From NCBI GenBank assembly GCA_019638085.1, contig JAHBUL010000004.1, forward strand, positions 1 to 64,000: a stretch of 64,000 nt of DNA. The letters are read 5' to 3'. Source of the stretch: Flavobacteriales bacterium. Lineage in GTDB: Bacteria; Bacteroidota; Bacteroidia; Flavobacteriales_F; PHOS-HE28. Made by a program: the position numbers and the translations under genes. Shown in pieces: positions 1-8,509 of this stretch (its first letter is position 1; each line of letters starts with the position of its first letter). A model generated the notes under the pieces. That model saw only the letters and a program-made list of their open reading frames with translations. It made no database searches and was not told where the DNA came from.

Positions 1-204
1 TGTACAAGGAAGGCTGAGAGCAGTCCTGTGAGCAAGAGAAAAGAGCGCATGGGCAGATGTGGGATGGTCTGAAAAGCGATGCGAAGATGCTTTCTAACTG
101 TGCTGAGTAACACAGTGTTGCGAGGTAATGATCAACAATTCGACGACCTGCCCTCCACGGACGATAAGCTGCCTTCCACGGCGACGAGCACGCGGAATAA
201 GAGA
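1..204. other. window edge, no gene seen
   Basis: The first 204 bases hold no convincing coding region or RNA gene. A short plus-strand reading frame from 79 runs antisense into creD and has no recognisable protein character. Confidence 0.5.
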
Positions 205-1590
205 TCACTCTCCCGCCCGATCCCAATCGATCTTCCGGCTCACCGCCATCACGATCGCCAAAACGATGAAGAGGCCCACGCTTCCGATCAATAAGGCATA
301 GTCCTCCTGGTTGATCACCGTGAACATGAAGCCGAACACCAGCACCATCACCAAGCCCAGTAACTGCGTGGCTTTCATTTGCTTGAACACACTGCGTGCA
401 TAGAACACCACCAAACCGATCACGGCCAGTGCAGCGGTGATGTATGCTGCGCTGAATCCGATGTGTTCGCTGAGCGCGATCAGCAAGGTGTAGAAGATGC
501 ACAACGCCAGGCCCACCAGCAGGTACTGAATGGGATGTATCCGCAGCTTCTGCAGGACCTCCACGAAAAAGAACACGAGAAAGACCATCACGATCAGCAT
601 CAAGCCATACTTGGTGGCGCGTGTACTCTTCTGGTATTCATCCACAGGCAGGATCAGGTCGGGCCCGAAAGCACTTTCAGCCAATTCCATGTTGCGGCTT
701 CCGGTGAACTCCTGTGGATAGGGCCTGTTCAGATGCAGTACGCTCCAGTGGGCAGTGAAACCATCCTTGGAAATGGAGGAACTATCGGGCAGGAAAGCCC
801 CCTGAAAGCTGGGGTCCGGCCAGGTGGAAACCACATGTACCGACGTATTCCTTCCGACCGGCACCACGCGGAAGCTCCCGCTACCATTCAGCTCCAACAA
901 GATGGAAAGATCGAATGTCCGATCCAAGGAGGCACTGTCCAAGGGGAACGGCACACTGAGCCCGGAGGCCATCAGGTCGTTGGACGGGAGGCCCGGTTCA
1001 AACGCCAGTTGTTGGCCATCCACCCGGGCGGAGACCTGTTGCTTGATACTGCGCAGATCCGAGATCCCCATGCAGAGCGAAGCTTCATTCCAGCGCAAGG
1101 CCGAAGCCACTGTTGGCAGCAATTCCGACATCTTCGGGAAGGAGGCAGACACATCGATATGCCCCTTGTATACCACCACGTCATAGATGCCGCGGTGGCG
1201 TTTCTCAGGATCCAACGTGGTCTGGACGTCAAGCTTTTCCGGAAGGAAGTGTGCGTAGTGCGTTACGTTGCGCATCTCGCTCCGCCCATCCCCCAGGTCC
1301 ACCCGAACCGTGGCTTGGTACGGCACGCTGATCAGCGGGCCCGTGATCGTCTGGCTTCCGCCCCACGTGGCGCTCACTTCGTTCACCGCCTCATCCTTCC
1401 GATACTCCCGCTCACGCACCAGGTCCTGCACCATGGCCAAAGGAATCAACAACAGCAGCACGAGCACCGCCACCAATATGGCGCGCATGGTCATCGATCG
1501 GCGAAGCCAGCCCAATCGATCGGTACGCGGCGTTGGAGGCTCAGGGGTATTGGAGATGCTTGAAGGAAAGTCGTTCGGTGCTCCAGGCAT
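205..1590 (-). CDS. creD: CreD-family inner membrane protein
   Basis: 461-residue protein that I recognise as CreD (cell envelope integrity protein). One N-terminal membrane segment lies near residues 34-54, followed by a large extracytoplasmic region that includes WGGSQTITGPLISVPYQ, and then about five closely packed membrane segments from residue ~325 to the C terminus. That order, periplasmic domain then C-terminal helix bundle, is the family architecture. In enterobacteria creD is controlled by the CreBC two-component system and affects envelope stress and colicin tolerance, but its biochemical activity is unknown. No creBC genes are visible next to it here. The start at 1590 gives a 32-residue cytoplasmic lead with prolines; an internal Met at residue 33 is an alternative start. 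Confidence 0.88.
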   Translation of the reverse strand: MPGAPNDFPSSISNTPEPPTPRTDRLGWLRRSMTMRAILVAVLVLLLLIPLAMVQDLVREREYRKDEAVNEVSATWGGSQTITGPLISVPYQATVRVDLGDGRSEMRNVTHYAHFLPEKLDVQTTLDPEKRHRGIYDVVVYKGHIDVSASFPKMSELLPTVASALRWNEASLCMGISDLRSIKQQVSARVDGQQLAFEPGLPSNDLMASGLSVPFPLDSASLDRTFDLSILLELNGSGSFRVVPVGRNTSVHVVSTWPDPSFQGAFLPDSSSISKDGFTAHWSVLHLNRPYPQEFTGSRNMELAESAFGPDLILPVDEYQKSTRATKYGLMLIVMVFLVFFFVEVLQKLRIHPIQYLLVGLALCIFYTLLIALSEHIGFSAAYITAALAVIGLVVFYARSVFKQMKATQLLGLVMVLVFGFMFTVINQEDYALLIGSVGLFIVLAIVMAVSRKIDWDRAGE

Positions 1591-1701
1591 GGTGGTGGCG
1601 TTAAGTGGAAACCGGGAAACGCGGCAACATCAAAAAGAAGTATGCCTACCGGTGCGATGGACGGATTTTTTTCCGCAAGACGGGAACGGATGATCCATTC
1701 C

Positions 1702-1737
1702 AAAAGAAAAGAGCCGCTCCAAATTGGAACGGCTCTT
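1702..1737 (-). terminator. rho-independent terminator of tRNA-Pro
   Basis: Read on the minus strand, a 12-bp stem with one mismatch (1726-1737 with 1709-1720) and a 5-nt loop is followed by a T-rich run (TTTTCTTTT). It sits just past the 3' end of tRNA-Pro. Confidence 0.75.
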
Positions 1738-1742
1738 AGTTG

Positions 1743-1816
1743 TCGGGGCGGCCAGATTCGAACTGACGACCTCCTGCTCCCAAAGCAGGCGCGATACCGG
1801 GCTACGCTACGCCCCG
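1743..1816 (-). tRNA. tRNA-Pro (anticodon TGG)
   Basis: A 74-nt cloverleaf on the minus strand. The 7-bp acceptor stem CGGGGCG/CGCCCCG is followed by a D-arm, an anticodon arm whose loop reads TTTGGGA (anticodon TGG), and a T-arm with GTTCGAAT. The discriminator base is A and CCA is not encoded. A terminator follows at 1702-1737. Confidence 0.95.
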
Positions 1817-1953
1817 AAAACGGGCTGCAAAGAAAGGCTTTTCCTTGATGCCCCCGACATGCCTTGGAATAAATGAGATGGATGGCCTGTCAAACACCCT
1901 TCTAAAGTGGCAAGACGGCAATCGCCTCGTGGCCTCTCACGCTCTGTCCACCG

Positions 1954-2515
1954 AGGATTGCACAAGGTCGGCGTTTCCGACGCAGGGCGGAGTGCTTCAA
2001 GTAAAACGGGTGCTCCGCGACCCCTGTTTTGCATACTCCCCGAACTGCTTCGAGCGAGGTGCTAAGAGGGGGATTGCGCGAGGCGCGCTTTTCCGCCGTA
2101 CAGCGGAGTGCTTCAAGTAAAACGGGCGCTCCGCGACCCTGTTTTGCATCTCCCCGAACTGCTTCGAGCTAGCTCGGACAAGGGGGATTGCGCGAGGCGC
2201 GCTTTCCCTTTGGGGGGGGCTTCAAGCAAAACGAGCGCTTCGCGCCCCTGTTTTGCATTCTCCCCGAACTGCTTCGAGCTAGCTCGGACAAGGGGGATTG
2301 CGCGAGGCGCGCTTTCCCTTTGGGGGGGCTTCAAGCAAAACGAGCGCTTCGCGCCCCTGTTTTGCATTCTCCCCGAACTGCTTCGAGCTAGCTCGGACAA
2401 GGGGGATTGCGCGAGGCGCGCTTTCCCTTTGGGGGGGGGCTTCAAGCAAAACGAGCGCTTCGCGCCCCTGTTTTGCATTCTCCCCGAACTGCTTCGAGCT
2501 AGCTCGGCAGTTCGG
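1954..2515. repeat. tandem array of ~110-bp structured repeats between two tRNA genes
   Basis: Five direct copies start with GCTTCAAG at 1994, 2110, 2219, 2328 and 2439, so the spacing is 116, 109, 109 and 111 bp. A half copy lies at about 1954-1993. Copies 3-5 are almost identical and copies 1-2 have diverged. Each unit contains a hairpin (AAAAC...GCGCTTCGCGC...GTTTT), a GCGCGAGGCGCGC inverted repeat and, from copy 2 on, the palindrome CGAGCTAGCTCG. A poly-G tract before the unit junction is 8, 7 and 9 bases long in successive near-identical copies. Reading frames across the array only follow the repeat and I do not regard them as genes. The units are contiguous without unique spacers, so this is not a CRISPR array. 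Confidence 0.85.
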
Positions 2516-2529
2516 GGAGAATGCAAAAC
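2470..2529. repeat. 60-bp near-perfect palindrome ending the array
   Basis: Arms of 22 bp (2470-2491 and 2508-2529) are exact reverse complements. The 16-nt centre itself contains the self-complementary CGAGCTAGCTCG. The left arm belongs to the last repeat unit and the right arm is an inverted copy of it, so the array ends in an inverted half unit. Confidence 0.85.
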
Positions 2530-2548
2530 GCCCGCTTTCGCGGGCGTT
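2525..2548 (-). terminator. rho-independent terminator of tRNA-Ser
   Basis: On the minus strand the 9-bp stem AACGCCCGC/GCGGGCGTT (2540-2548 with 2527-2535) is followed by TTTTG. It lies 9 nt past the 3' end of tRNA-Ser. Confidence 0.75.
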
Positions 2549-2553
2549 CTACT

Positions 2554-2645
<92 letters not shown>

Positions 2646-2684
2646 AATTCGGGCGGCAAATATAGCCGCGACTTTGGAACTTTG

Positions 2685-2758
2685 TGATCCCGGTTGGATT
2701 CGAACCAACGACCGCCAGCTTAGAAGGCAGGTGCTCTATCCATCTGAGCTACGGGACC
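2685..2758 (-). tRNA. tRNA-Arg (anticodon TCT)
   Basis: A 74-nt cloverleaf on the minus strand: acceptor GGTCCCG paired with CGGGATC, D-arm GCTCAGATGGATAGAGC, anticodon loop CTTCTAA (TCT, reading AGA), T-arm GGTTCGAATCC and discriminator A. The 5' end and upstream leader of this gene are duplicated in the adjoining segment (2745-3020). Confidence 0.94.
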
Positions 2759-3020
2759 GTACCGATCCGCGAAAATAGAACCTGCTTTGACAACCAAAGT
2801 GTTTTGCTTGTCCAGCAAGGCATTCGATAGGCTCAGATGGATAGAGCATGAGGCCGGTTTGCGCTGCGCGCTGGCCATCTGAGATACGGGACCGTACCGA
2901 TCCGCGAAAATAGAACCTGCTTTGACAACCAAAGTGTTTTGCTTGTCCAGCAAGGGATTCGATAGGCTCAGATGGATAGAGCACTGTGCCGGTTTTGCGC
3001 ATCGCGCAGGCCAGCTGAGC
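2745..3020. repeat. tandem duplication carrying tRNA-Arg 5' fragments
   Basis: The first ~14 nt of tRNA-Arg plus about 90 bp of its upstream region (2745-2848) recur 135 bp further on (2880-2983) with few changes. Each copy ends, in the opposite orientation, with an exact 18-nt copy of the tRNA-Arg D-arm (2831-2848 and 2966-2983). The D-arm fragment pairs with the next inverted tRNA fragment, for example CTCAGATGG at 2832 with CCATCTGAG at 2875, giving long hairpins with GC-rich interiors. The last pairing partner (3011-3019) has one mismatch. No complete second tRNA is present. Confidence 0.8.
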
Positions 3021-3037
3021 CAGAGGCAGTCCGTTCG

Positions 3038-3071
3038 TTGAACGCCATCCCCACCCTGCTCCGTACCTTTG
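3038..3071 (+). promoter_or_regulatory. candidate Bacteroidota promoter of the thiolase gene
   Basis: TTG at 3038-3040 and TACCTTTG at 3064-3071 match the -33 TTG and -7 TAnnTTTG elements of Bacteroidota primary sigma promoters. The spacer is 23 nt, slightly long. The start codon follows 25 nt after the -7 box. Confidence 0.4.
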
Positions 3072-3096
3072 CCGCCCAATTCAAAAACCCATTCCC

Positions 3097-4275
3097 ATGG
3101 CCCGTGAAGTCGTTATCGTATCCGCCGTCCGCACCCCCATTGGCTCCTTCGGGGGCGCTCTTTCCACCGTGCCTGCTACCGAGCTGGGTGCCGTCGCCAT
3201 CAAGGCCGCCGTGGAGAAAGCAGGCGTAAAGCCGGAGGAGGTGAACGATGTGATCATGGGCTGCGTGCTGCAGGCCAATTTGGGCCAGGCACCCGCACGG
3301 CAAGCGTCCATGGGGTCCGGACTTCCGGAGAACATACCTGCTACTACCGTGAACAAGGTGTGCGCCAGTGGTATGAAGGCCATCATGATCGCCACCCAGG
3401 AGATCCTGCTCGGTGATGCCGAAGTAGTGGTGGCCGGCGGCATGGAGAACATGAGCCGTACGCCATATTATGTAGAGAACGCCCGCTACGGTTATCGCTT
3501 TGGCGATGGCAAGTTGATCGACGGCATAGGCAAGGACGGACTGCTGAACGTTTATGACCAAAAGGCCATGGGCGTCTGCGCCGACCTCTGCGCCACCGAG
3601 GAGAAGATCAGTCGCGAGGAACAGGATGCCTTCGCCATTGAGAGCTATACCCGCAGCGCCAAGGCGTGGAAGGAGGGCAAGTTCAAGGACGAGGTGATCC
3701 CCGTGACGGTGAAAGGTCGCAAAGGCGACACCGTGGTGAGCGAGGATGAGGAGTACTCCAATGTGAATTTCGAGAAGCTCAAGACGCTGAAGCCCGTCTT
3801 CACCAAGGAGGGCACCGCGACCGCTGGCAATTCCAGCACCATCAACGATGGTGCGGCCGCCCTGGTGTTGATGAGTGCCGAGAAGGCAAAGGCGCTTGGC
3901 TTGAAGCCGCTCGCCAAAGTGATCGGCTACGCAGATGCTGAGCAGGCCCCGGAATGGTTCACCACCTCCCCTGCCAAGGCTGTTCCCATTGCCGTGAAGA
4001 AAGCCGGCCTGAAGATGGAGGATATCGACCTGGTGGAATTGAACGAGGCCTTCTCCGTGGTGGGCATCGCCAACACGAAGCTGATGGGGCTCGATCCCGC
4101 CAAGGTGAACATCCATGGTGGCGCGGTTTCACTGGGGCATCCTTTGGGATGCAGCGGTGCACGCATCATGGTGACCTTGTTGCATGCACTGAAGCAGAAC
4201 GGCAAGAAGTACGGCGCTGCAGGGATCTGCAATGGCGGTGGCGGTGCCAGCGCGATGGTGATCGAGGTGCTCTGA
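3097..4275 (+). CDS. acetyl-CoA C-acetyltransferase (thiolase)
   Basis: 392 residues, the usual thiolase length. It catalyses the reversible condensation or thiolysis of acetyl-CoA and acetoacetyl-CoA in the cytoplasm. The nucleophilic Cys89 lies in NKVCASGMKA. The C-terminal half carries ELNEAF, the active-site His in GGAVSLGHPLGCSGAR, and the second catalytic Cys in CNGGGGASAM. It stands alone, without other beta-oxidation genes, so biosynthetic (AtoB/PhaA-like) and degradative roles cannot be told apart. A short-chain fatty acid transporter gene of the AtoE type lies 2.9 kb downstream on the same strand, but unrelated genes separate them. The start at 3097 is supported by the MAREVVIVSAVRTPIG opening and a possible promoter 26 nt upstream. 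Confidence 0.95.
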   Translation: MAREVVIVSAVRTPIGSFGGALSTVPATELGAVAIKAAVEKAGVKPEEVNDVIMGCVLQANLGQAPARQASMGSGLPENIPATTVNKVCASGMKAIMIATQEILLGDAEVVVAGGMENMSRTPYYVENARYGYRFGDGKLIDGIGKDGLLNVYDQKAMGVCADLCATEEKISREEQDAFAIESYTRSAKAWKEGKFKDEVIPVTVKGRKGDTVVSEDEEYSNVNFEKLKTLKPVFTKEGTATAGNSSTINDGAAALVLMSAEKAKALGLKPLAKVIGYADAEQAPEWFTTSPAKAVPIAVKKAGLKMEDIDLVELNEAFSVVGIANTKLMGLDPAKVNIHGGAVSLGHPLGCSGARIMVTLLHALKQNGKKYGAAGICNGGGGASAMVIEVL

Positions 4276-4624
4276 GTTTGGGCCCCGTTGTCAGCTGTCA
4301 GTTGTCAGTTGTCCGGCTCCCACGCCACAGCTTCAGCGACGGAGGGTTGTCAGCCTGCCCGGGAGTTGACCAGGTTGTATAGCTGCTTGAGCCAAAGCTG
4401 CGGCAATGGTCTAACGCGTTTTATCGCTGATCTCGCGGTGAGGATGTTCTTCTTCAACATGCTCCCTGAACCGCACGGGTCGCTGATACAACTTGCCAAT
4501 AGGTAGCTATGATCCGCCGCCCGTGGGCATTTGCGGGCGAATGCATTTTCGTCAACGTTCACCCGCGCAAAACTTCGCTCAGTGGTCCGTTGGTCCGATC
4601 ATGGCTTGATGGACCTTCGCCGCC
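4276..4624. other. intergenic region, no gene seen
   Basis: It begins with three short direct repeats of GTCAG(C/T)T around 4290-4310. No coding region, tRNA or clear hairpin terminator is visible in the remainder. Confidence 0.5.
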
Positions 4625-5392
4625 ATGAGCGAAAATGACCAAGCCATCTGCCCATTAAGTATTGTACCCGTGCGCCGTGATCCGGATGACCGGGCCGAAC
4701 AGGTGACCCAATGGCTCTTCGGCGAGACCGCCGATGTGCTGGAAAGCCAAGCCAAATGGACCCGGTTGAAGTTCCACCACGACGGCTATGAAGGTTGGGT
4801 GGACAACAAGCAGATCAGTCGTGCGCAGGACGGTGTGGACGTAAAGCCGGTGCGCTCGATCGAGCAGTTCATGCACGTGGATACGGCCATGGGTGCTTTG
4901 GTGATGCCGTTCGGCGCGGTGCTCCCCGCCTACTCTTCCGGACAGTTCGACATTGGTGCGGAGCGCCTGGCCTTCCCCGGCCGTACCACCGCCCAACCCA
5001 ACGGCACGCCCGTGATGCGCATGCTCGCCCTGAAGGACCAATGGCTGAACACGCCTTACCTCTGGGGGGGGCGCTCGCCTTTCGGAGTGGATTGCTCCGG
5101 CCTCACCCAGATGCTCTTTTTGGTGGGCGGCATCCAGCTGCCTCGCGATGCATGGCAACAAGCGGAGCTCGGCACCGCAGTGGACCTGATCGACCTCGCC
5201 ACCTCGGGTGACCTCGCCTTCTTCGATAATGAAGAAGGGAAGATCACACACGTGGGCATTGTGTTGGAGAAACGCAGGATCCTGCATGCCTCCGGGAGGG
5301 TACGCATCGATAGCTTGGATCAGGAAGGCATCTTCAATGCAGCGGAAAAAAAGTACACACACAAGCTGCGCACGGTGAAGCGGGTGGTATGA
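4625..5392 (+). CDS. SH3-like / NlpC-P60 cell-wall hydrolase (C40 peptidase)
   Basis: 255 residues. The N-terminal half (about 1-125) looks like one or two bacterial SH3-like domains, for example GETADVLESQAKWTRLKF and the GYEGWVD turn. The C-terminal part is an NlpC/P60 catalytic domain with Cys157 in DCSG, His209 in THVGIVL, and a second conserved His221 in ILHASG. Enzymes of this kind cut gamma-D-Glu-diaminopimelate (or related) bonds in peptidoglycan stem peptides. No signal peptide is visible, which is common for the bacterial YkfC-like dipeptidyl-peptidase type that recycles muropeptides in the cytoplasm, so a recycling role is a reasonable inference. The next gene, xseA, is unrelated in function and starts 84 nt later. 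Confidence 0.87.
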   Translation: MSENDQAICPLSIVPVRRDPDDRAEQVTQWLFGETADVLESQAKWTRLKFHHDGYEGWVDNKQISRAQDGVDVKPVRSIEQFMHVDTAMGALVMPFGAVLPAYSSGQFDIGAERLAFPGRTTAQPNGTPVMRMLALKDQWLNTPYLWGGRSPFGVDCSGLTQMLFLVGGIQLPRDAWQQAELGTAVDLIDLATSGDLAFFDNEEGKITHVGIVLEKRRILHASGRVRIDSLDQEGIFNAAEKKYTHKLRTVKRVV

Positions 5393-5476
5393 AGGATTGA
5401 TACCCGCGATCAACCTCCGCTGAAGTTGTTAGACTTGCCAAGTCCGGCTTGACGGGCTTTTCGGCACCGCCTGGAA

Positions 5477-6859
5477 ATGGAGGAACGCAAGATCTACACC
5501 CTACGCCAGATCGGCAACGCGATCAAGAAACGGATCGAAGAGGCTACACAGGGTGCGTCGTTCTGGGTGAAGGCGGAGATCGCATCCATCAATGTGGGCA
5601 AGCATGCCTATCTGGAATTGGTGCAGCACCAGGACGGTGAGAAGGTGGCCGTGATGCGTGGTGCGATATGGATGACCACTTTGCATCGCATCCGGCAGGA
5701 ACTGGGGGACGAAAGCCGCAACATCCTCAAGGATGGCGTGGAGATCCTCTTCCTTGCCAAGACCAACTATCACCTCGTTTACGGGCTCAGCCTGGTGATC
5801 GAGGAGATCGACCTGAGCTTCAACATCAGCGAGTTGGAGCGTCGCAAACGCGAAACGATCGCGAAGCTGAAGGAAGAAGGCCTCTACGATCGCAACCGTT
5901 TCATGCGGCTACCGATGGTGGTCCAGCGCATCGCCTTGGTCGCCTCCCACGGTACGGCCGCGTATGCCGATTTCATGAAGCACCTGGAACACAACGAGCA
6001 CGGCTACCACTTCCATGTACGCCTGTTCCGATCCGCCGTGCAGGGCGCCACGGCCGCTCAGGAGTTGCGCGCGGCCTTGGCAAACATTGATACGGACCGG
6101 TTCGATGTTGTGGTGTTCATCCGCGGCGGCGGCTCGAAGCTGGACCTGGAACCCTACAACAACCTGGAGCTGGCGCGCATGGCCGCACAAATGCGTATCC
6201 CCGTCCTCACCGGGATCGGGCACGATGTGGACATCTCCGTGCTGGACCTCATCGCGCATGGCCACCACAAAACGCCTACGGCAGTGGCTGATTTCATCGT
6301 GGACAAAGCCCTGTACTTCGAGACTTCGATGACCGGCATGCTGGTGCAGGTCCACAACGCGATGCTCACCTCCTTCTCCGATCGCAAGGACCAGTTGAGC
6401 ACCTTCAAGGAGATGATGGCCATGCGGCCCACCGCGCTATGTCGCGCCGAACGGGGCAACCTCCATACCTATACCGGCCAGTTCGCGCGCAGCATCACTG
6501 ACCGCATAGCCATCTCCAGCAAAATGCTGGATGCCCATGCACGGGACCTGGCCGTACTTCCGCGCAACAAACTGGTCCTTCTGGAAGCGGCACGGATCCG
6601 CGAGCTGAGCACCTCCCTGTCCGGCATTGCACAACGTGGCTTCCAATTGCTGCTCGGTCGGCTGCAAGGCATGGACGATGCCATCCAGTTCCTCTCGCCC
6701 GATAAACTGCTCCAACGTGGATTCAGCATCACGCGCAAGGACGGTAGCGCAGTAATGGATGCGGGCAGCTTGCAACCCGGTGACCGTCTGGAGACGACCT
6801 TTGCCCACGGAAAGGCCTGGTCCACCATCAACACGATAGAACCCGATGAAGAAGGTTGA
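5477..6859 (+). CDS. xseA: exodeoxyribonuclease VII large subunit
   Basis: 460 residues. With XseB it forms exonuclease VII, which degrades single-stranded DNA from both ends into short oligonucleotides. An N-terminal OB-fold is visible (about 5-105, with ASFWVKAEIASI and HAYLELVQ). The catalytic domain follows, with VASHGTAAYADFMKHL, FIRGGGSKLDLEPYNN and TGIGHDVDISVLDLIAH, then a coiled-coil region that recruits XseB and a short C-terminal segment with LLQRGFSITRKDG. The reading frame overlaps xseB by 14 nt, so the two subunits are translated together. The start is fixed by the MEERKIYTLRQIG opening; no Shine-Dalgarno is apparent. Confidence 0.95.
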   Translation: MEERKIYTLRQIGNAIKKRIEEATQGASFWVKAEIASINVGKHAYLELVQHQDGEKVAVMRGAIWMTTLHRIRQELGDESRNILKDGVEILFLAKTNYHLVYGLSLVIEEIDLSFNISELERRKRETIAKLKEEGLYDRNRFMRLPMVVQRIALVASHGTAAYADFMKHLEHNEHGYHFHVRLFRSAVQGATAAQELRAALANIDTDRFDVVVFIRGGGSKLDLEPYNNLELARMAAQMRIPVLTGIGHDVDISVLDLIAHGHHKTPTAVADFIVDKALYFETSMTGMLVQVHNAMLTSFSDRKDQLSTFKEMMAMRPTALCRAERGNLHTYTGQFARSITDRIAISSKMLDAHARDLAVLPRNKLVLLEAARIRELSTSLSGIAQRGFQLLLGRLQGMDDAIQFLSPDKLLQRGFSITRKDGSAVMDAGSLQPGDRLETTFAHGKAWSTINTIEPDEEG

Positions 6860-7052
6860 AGAAAACCTCACCTATGAAAAAGCATTCGCGGAACTGGAGC
6901 GGATCATGCAGGACCTGCAAGAGGACAAGATCGGCGTGGACGAACTCACCAGTAAGGTGAAACGGGCCGTGGTGTTGATCACCTTCTGTAACGAGATGTT
7001 GCGGAGTACCGAGGCCGAGGTTGGGGCGCTGGTGAAGAAATTAGGGCTCTAA
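6846..7052 (+). CDS. xseB: exodeoxyribonuclease VII small subunit
   Basis: 68 residues, the normal size of XseB. The sequence LTYEKAFAELERIMQDLQ and a second helix with STEAEVGALVKKL match the small helical-hairpin fold that binds in many copies along the XseA coiled coil. It starts inside the end of xseA (14-nt overlap), the usual arrangement for this pair. Confidence 0.93.
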   Translation: MKKVEENLTYEKAFAELERIMQDLQEDKIGVDELTSKVKRAVVLITFCNEMLRSTEAEVGALVKKLGL

Positions 7053-7144
7053 GAAGGTAACGGTAATGGCCAGCCGCGTTCATGCCCAGCCTGATCACTG
7101 CCGGTCCGCTCCCTTACTTTCACCGCTACGCCTGCCCGTGTGCC

Positions 7145-8509
7145 ATGCCCACCTCTGGAACGAATAATTCCCGCACGGCTGCCGTCCTGCACCTCTTCCA
7201 GAGGCTGCTGGAGCGTTGGATCCCCTCCTCGCTCACCTTCGCGATATTGCTCACCGTGGTGGTGGCGCTACTGGCCTACTTCCTTACCGACGCTGGCCCA
7301 GTAGCCATCATCCTGGGATGGGGAGACGGCCTTTCGGGGCTGTTGGCCTTTATGACGCAGATGTGCCTGATCCTGTTGTTGGGCCACATGCTGGCCAACA
7401 CTGCGCCGGTGCGCAAACTGCTGATCGCTTTGGCACGTGTACCTACCAGGGCCGCCTCGGCCTATGTGTTCGTCTTCGCGGTGGCTGCGGTAACCAGCAT
7501 GCTCAACTGGGGTCTTGGCTTGGTTACGGGTGCGTTGCTGGCGCGGGAAGTGGCCGTGCAGTTGCGCTCCAAATGTGTGAAGGCGCATTTCCCGTTGCTG
7601 GTGGCGGCGGGCTATTCCGGCTTTGTGGTGTGGCACATGGGCTACTCCGGCAGCGGCCCGCTCACCGCCGCCACGCCGGGATCCTTCCTTGCCGAGGTGA
7701 TGAACGGGAACACCGTGCCCTTGTCCCGCACCACGTTCGCCGCTTGGAACCTGCTTGCCGCCTTGGCGTGCATTGCCGCATGCGGGCTGCTCTTCCGGCT
7801 GATGGCGCCGCAAAAGGGTGCCGCCGTGCATGAGATCCCGGCCGGTATCACCTCAGGGTCATTGGGATCCGATGCGGAAGAGGTGGTAACGCCTGCCGAC
7901 CGCGTCGATGCTTCGCGATTGCCTACCCTGCTCATCGGGCTGGCCCTGGTGGCCTACTTGGCGATCCACTTCATCCGGGGTGGCAGCATGACGCTGGACA
8001 TGGTCAACTGGACCTTTCTGGCGTTGATCCTGTTGCTGGTGCGCAGTCCGTTCGAGATCATCCACCTTACCCGCGAAGCTGCCAGCAATGTGGGCGAGAT
8101 CCTGCTGCAATTCCCGCTCTATGCCGGGATCATGGGCATCATGGCCTCCACCGGCCTGATCGCGCTGTTCTCCAACGGCCTTGTCGCCATTGCGGGCCCG
8201 CACTCGTTCGGCGTGCTGGCGATGTTCTCGGCCGGAGTGGTGAATTTCTTTGTGCCCAGTGGCGGGGGGCAGTTCGCCGTGCAAGGACCGATCATGCTCG
8301 ATGCCGCCGCGAAATTGGGCGTGGATCCGGCCGTGGCGATCATGGCCGTGGCGTACGGAGACCAATGGACCAACATGCTTCAACCCTTCTGGGCCCTGCC
8401 CGTGCTGGCCATTGCCAAGTTGAAAATGCGCGACATCCTTGGCTACACGGCACTCACCGGTCTGGTCGCTGGCACGGTGATGGCCGTTGCGCTGTGGCTG
8501 GTGAGTTGA
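7145..8509 (+). CDS. atoE: AtoE-type short-chain fatty acid transporter
   Basis: 454 residues from the preferred start. It is a polytopic membrane protein with about 10-12 hydrophobic segments and conserved stretches MLNWGLGLVTGALLAREVA, GYSGSGPLTAATPGSFLAEV and VNFFVPSGGGQFAVQGP that I recognise from the short-chain fatty acid transporter (AtoE) family. The likely substrates are acetoacetate, butyrate or similar acids. An upstream in-frame ATG at 7082 would add 21 residues (MPSLITAG...) that look unlike membrane-protein N termini, so I prefer 7145. A cytoplasmic loop of about 40 residues near the middle is low in hydrophobicity. No partner genes of an ato operon adjoin it; the thiolase gene at 3097 is nearby but not adjacent. 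Confidence 0.82.
   Translation: MPTSGTNNSRTAAVLHLFQRLLERWIPSSLTFAILLTVVVALLAYFLTDAGPVAIILGWGDGLSGLLAFMTQMCLILLLGHMLANTAPVRKLLIALARVPTRAASAYVFVFAVAAVTSMLNWGLGLVTGALLAREVAVQLRSKCVKAHFPLLVAAGYSGFVVWHMGYSGSGPLTAATPGSFLAEVMNGNTVPLSRTTFAAWNLLAALACIAACGLLFRLMAPQKGAAVHEIPAGITSGSLGSDAEEVVTPADRVDASRLPTLLIGLALVAYLAIHFIRGGSMTLDMVNWTFLALILLLVRSPFEIIHLTREAASNVGEILLQFPLYAGIMGIMASTGLIALFSNGLVAIAGPHSFGVLAMFSAGVVNFFVPSGGGQFAVQGPIMLDAAAKLGVDPAVAIMAVAYGDQWTNMLQPFWALPVLAIAKLKMRDILGYTALTGLVAGTVMAVALWLVS

Noticed and set aside
379-1563. 394-codon frame antisense to creD
   Set aside because: Composition is typical of an antisense shadow (His, Gln, Arg-rich) and creD has clear membrane topology.
1994-2529. Possible CRISPR array
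   Set aside because: Repeat units are ~110 bp and contiguous, with no unique spacers and no cas genes nearby.
2876-2893. A second tRNA-Arg gene
   Set aside because: Only the first ~19 nt of the tRNA are present; anticodon and T-arms are missing and replaced by an inverted D-arm copy.
4290-4312. Short GTCAG(C/T)T direct repeats after the thiolase gene
   Set aside because: Too short and simple to support as an element; noted only in the intergenic description.
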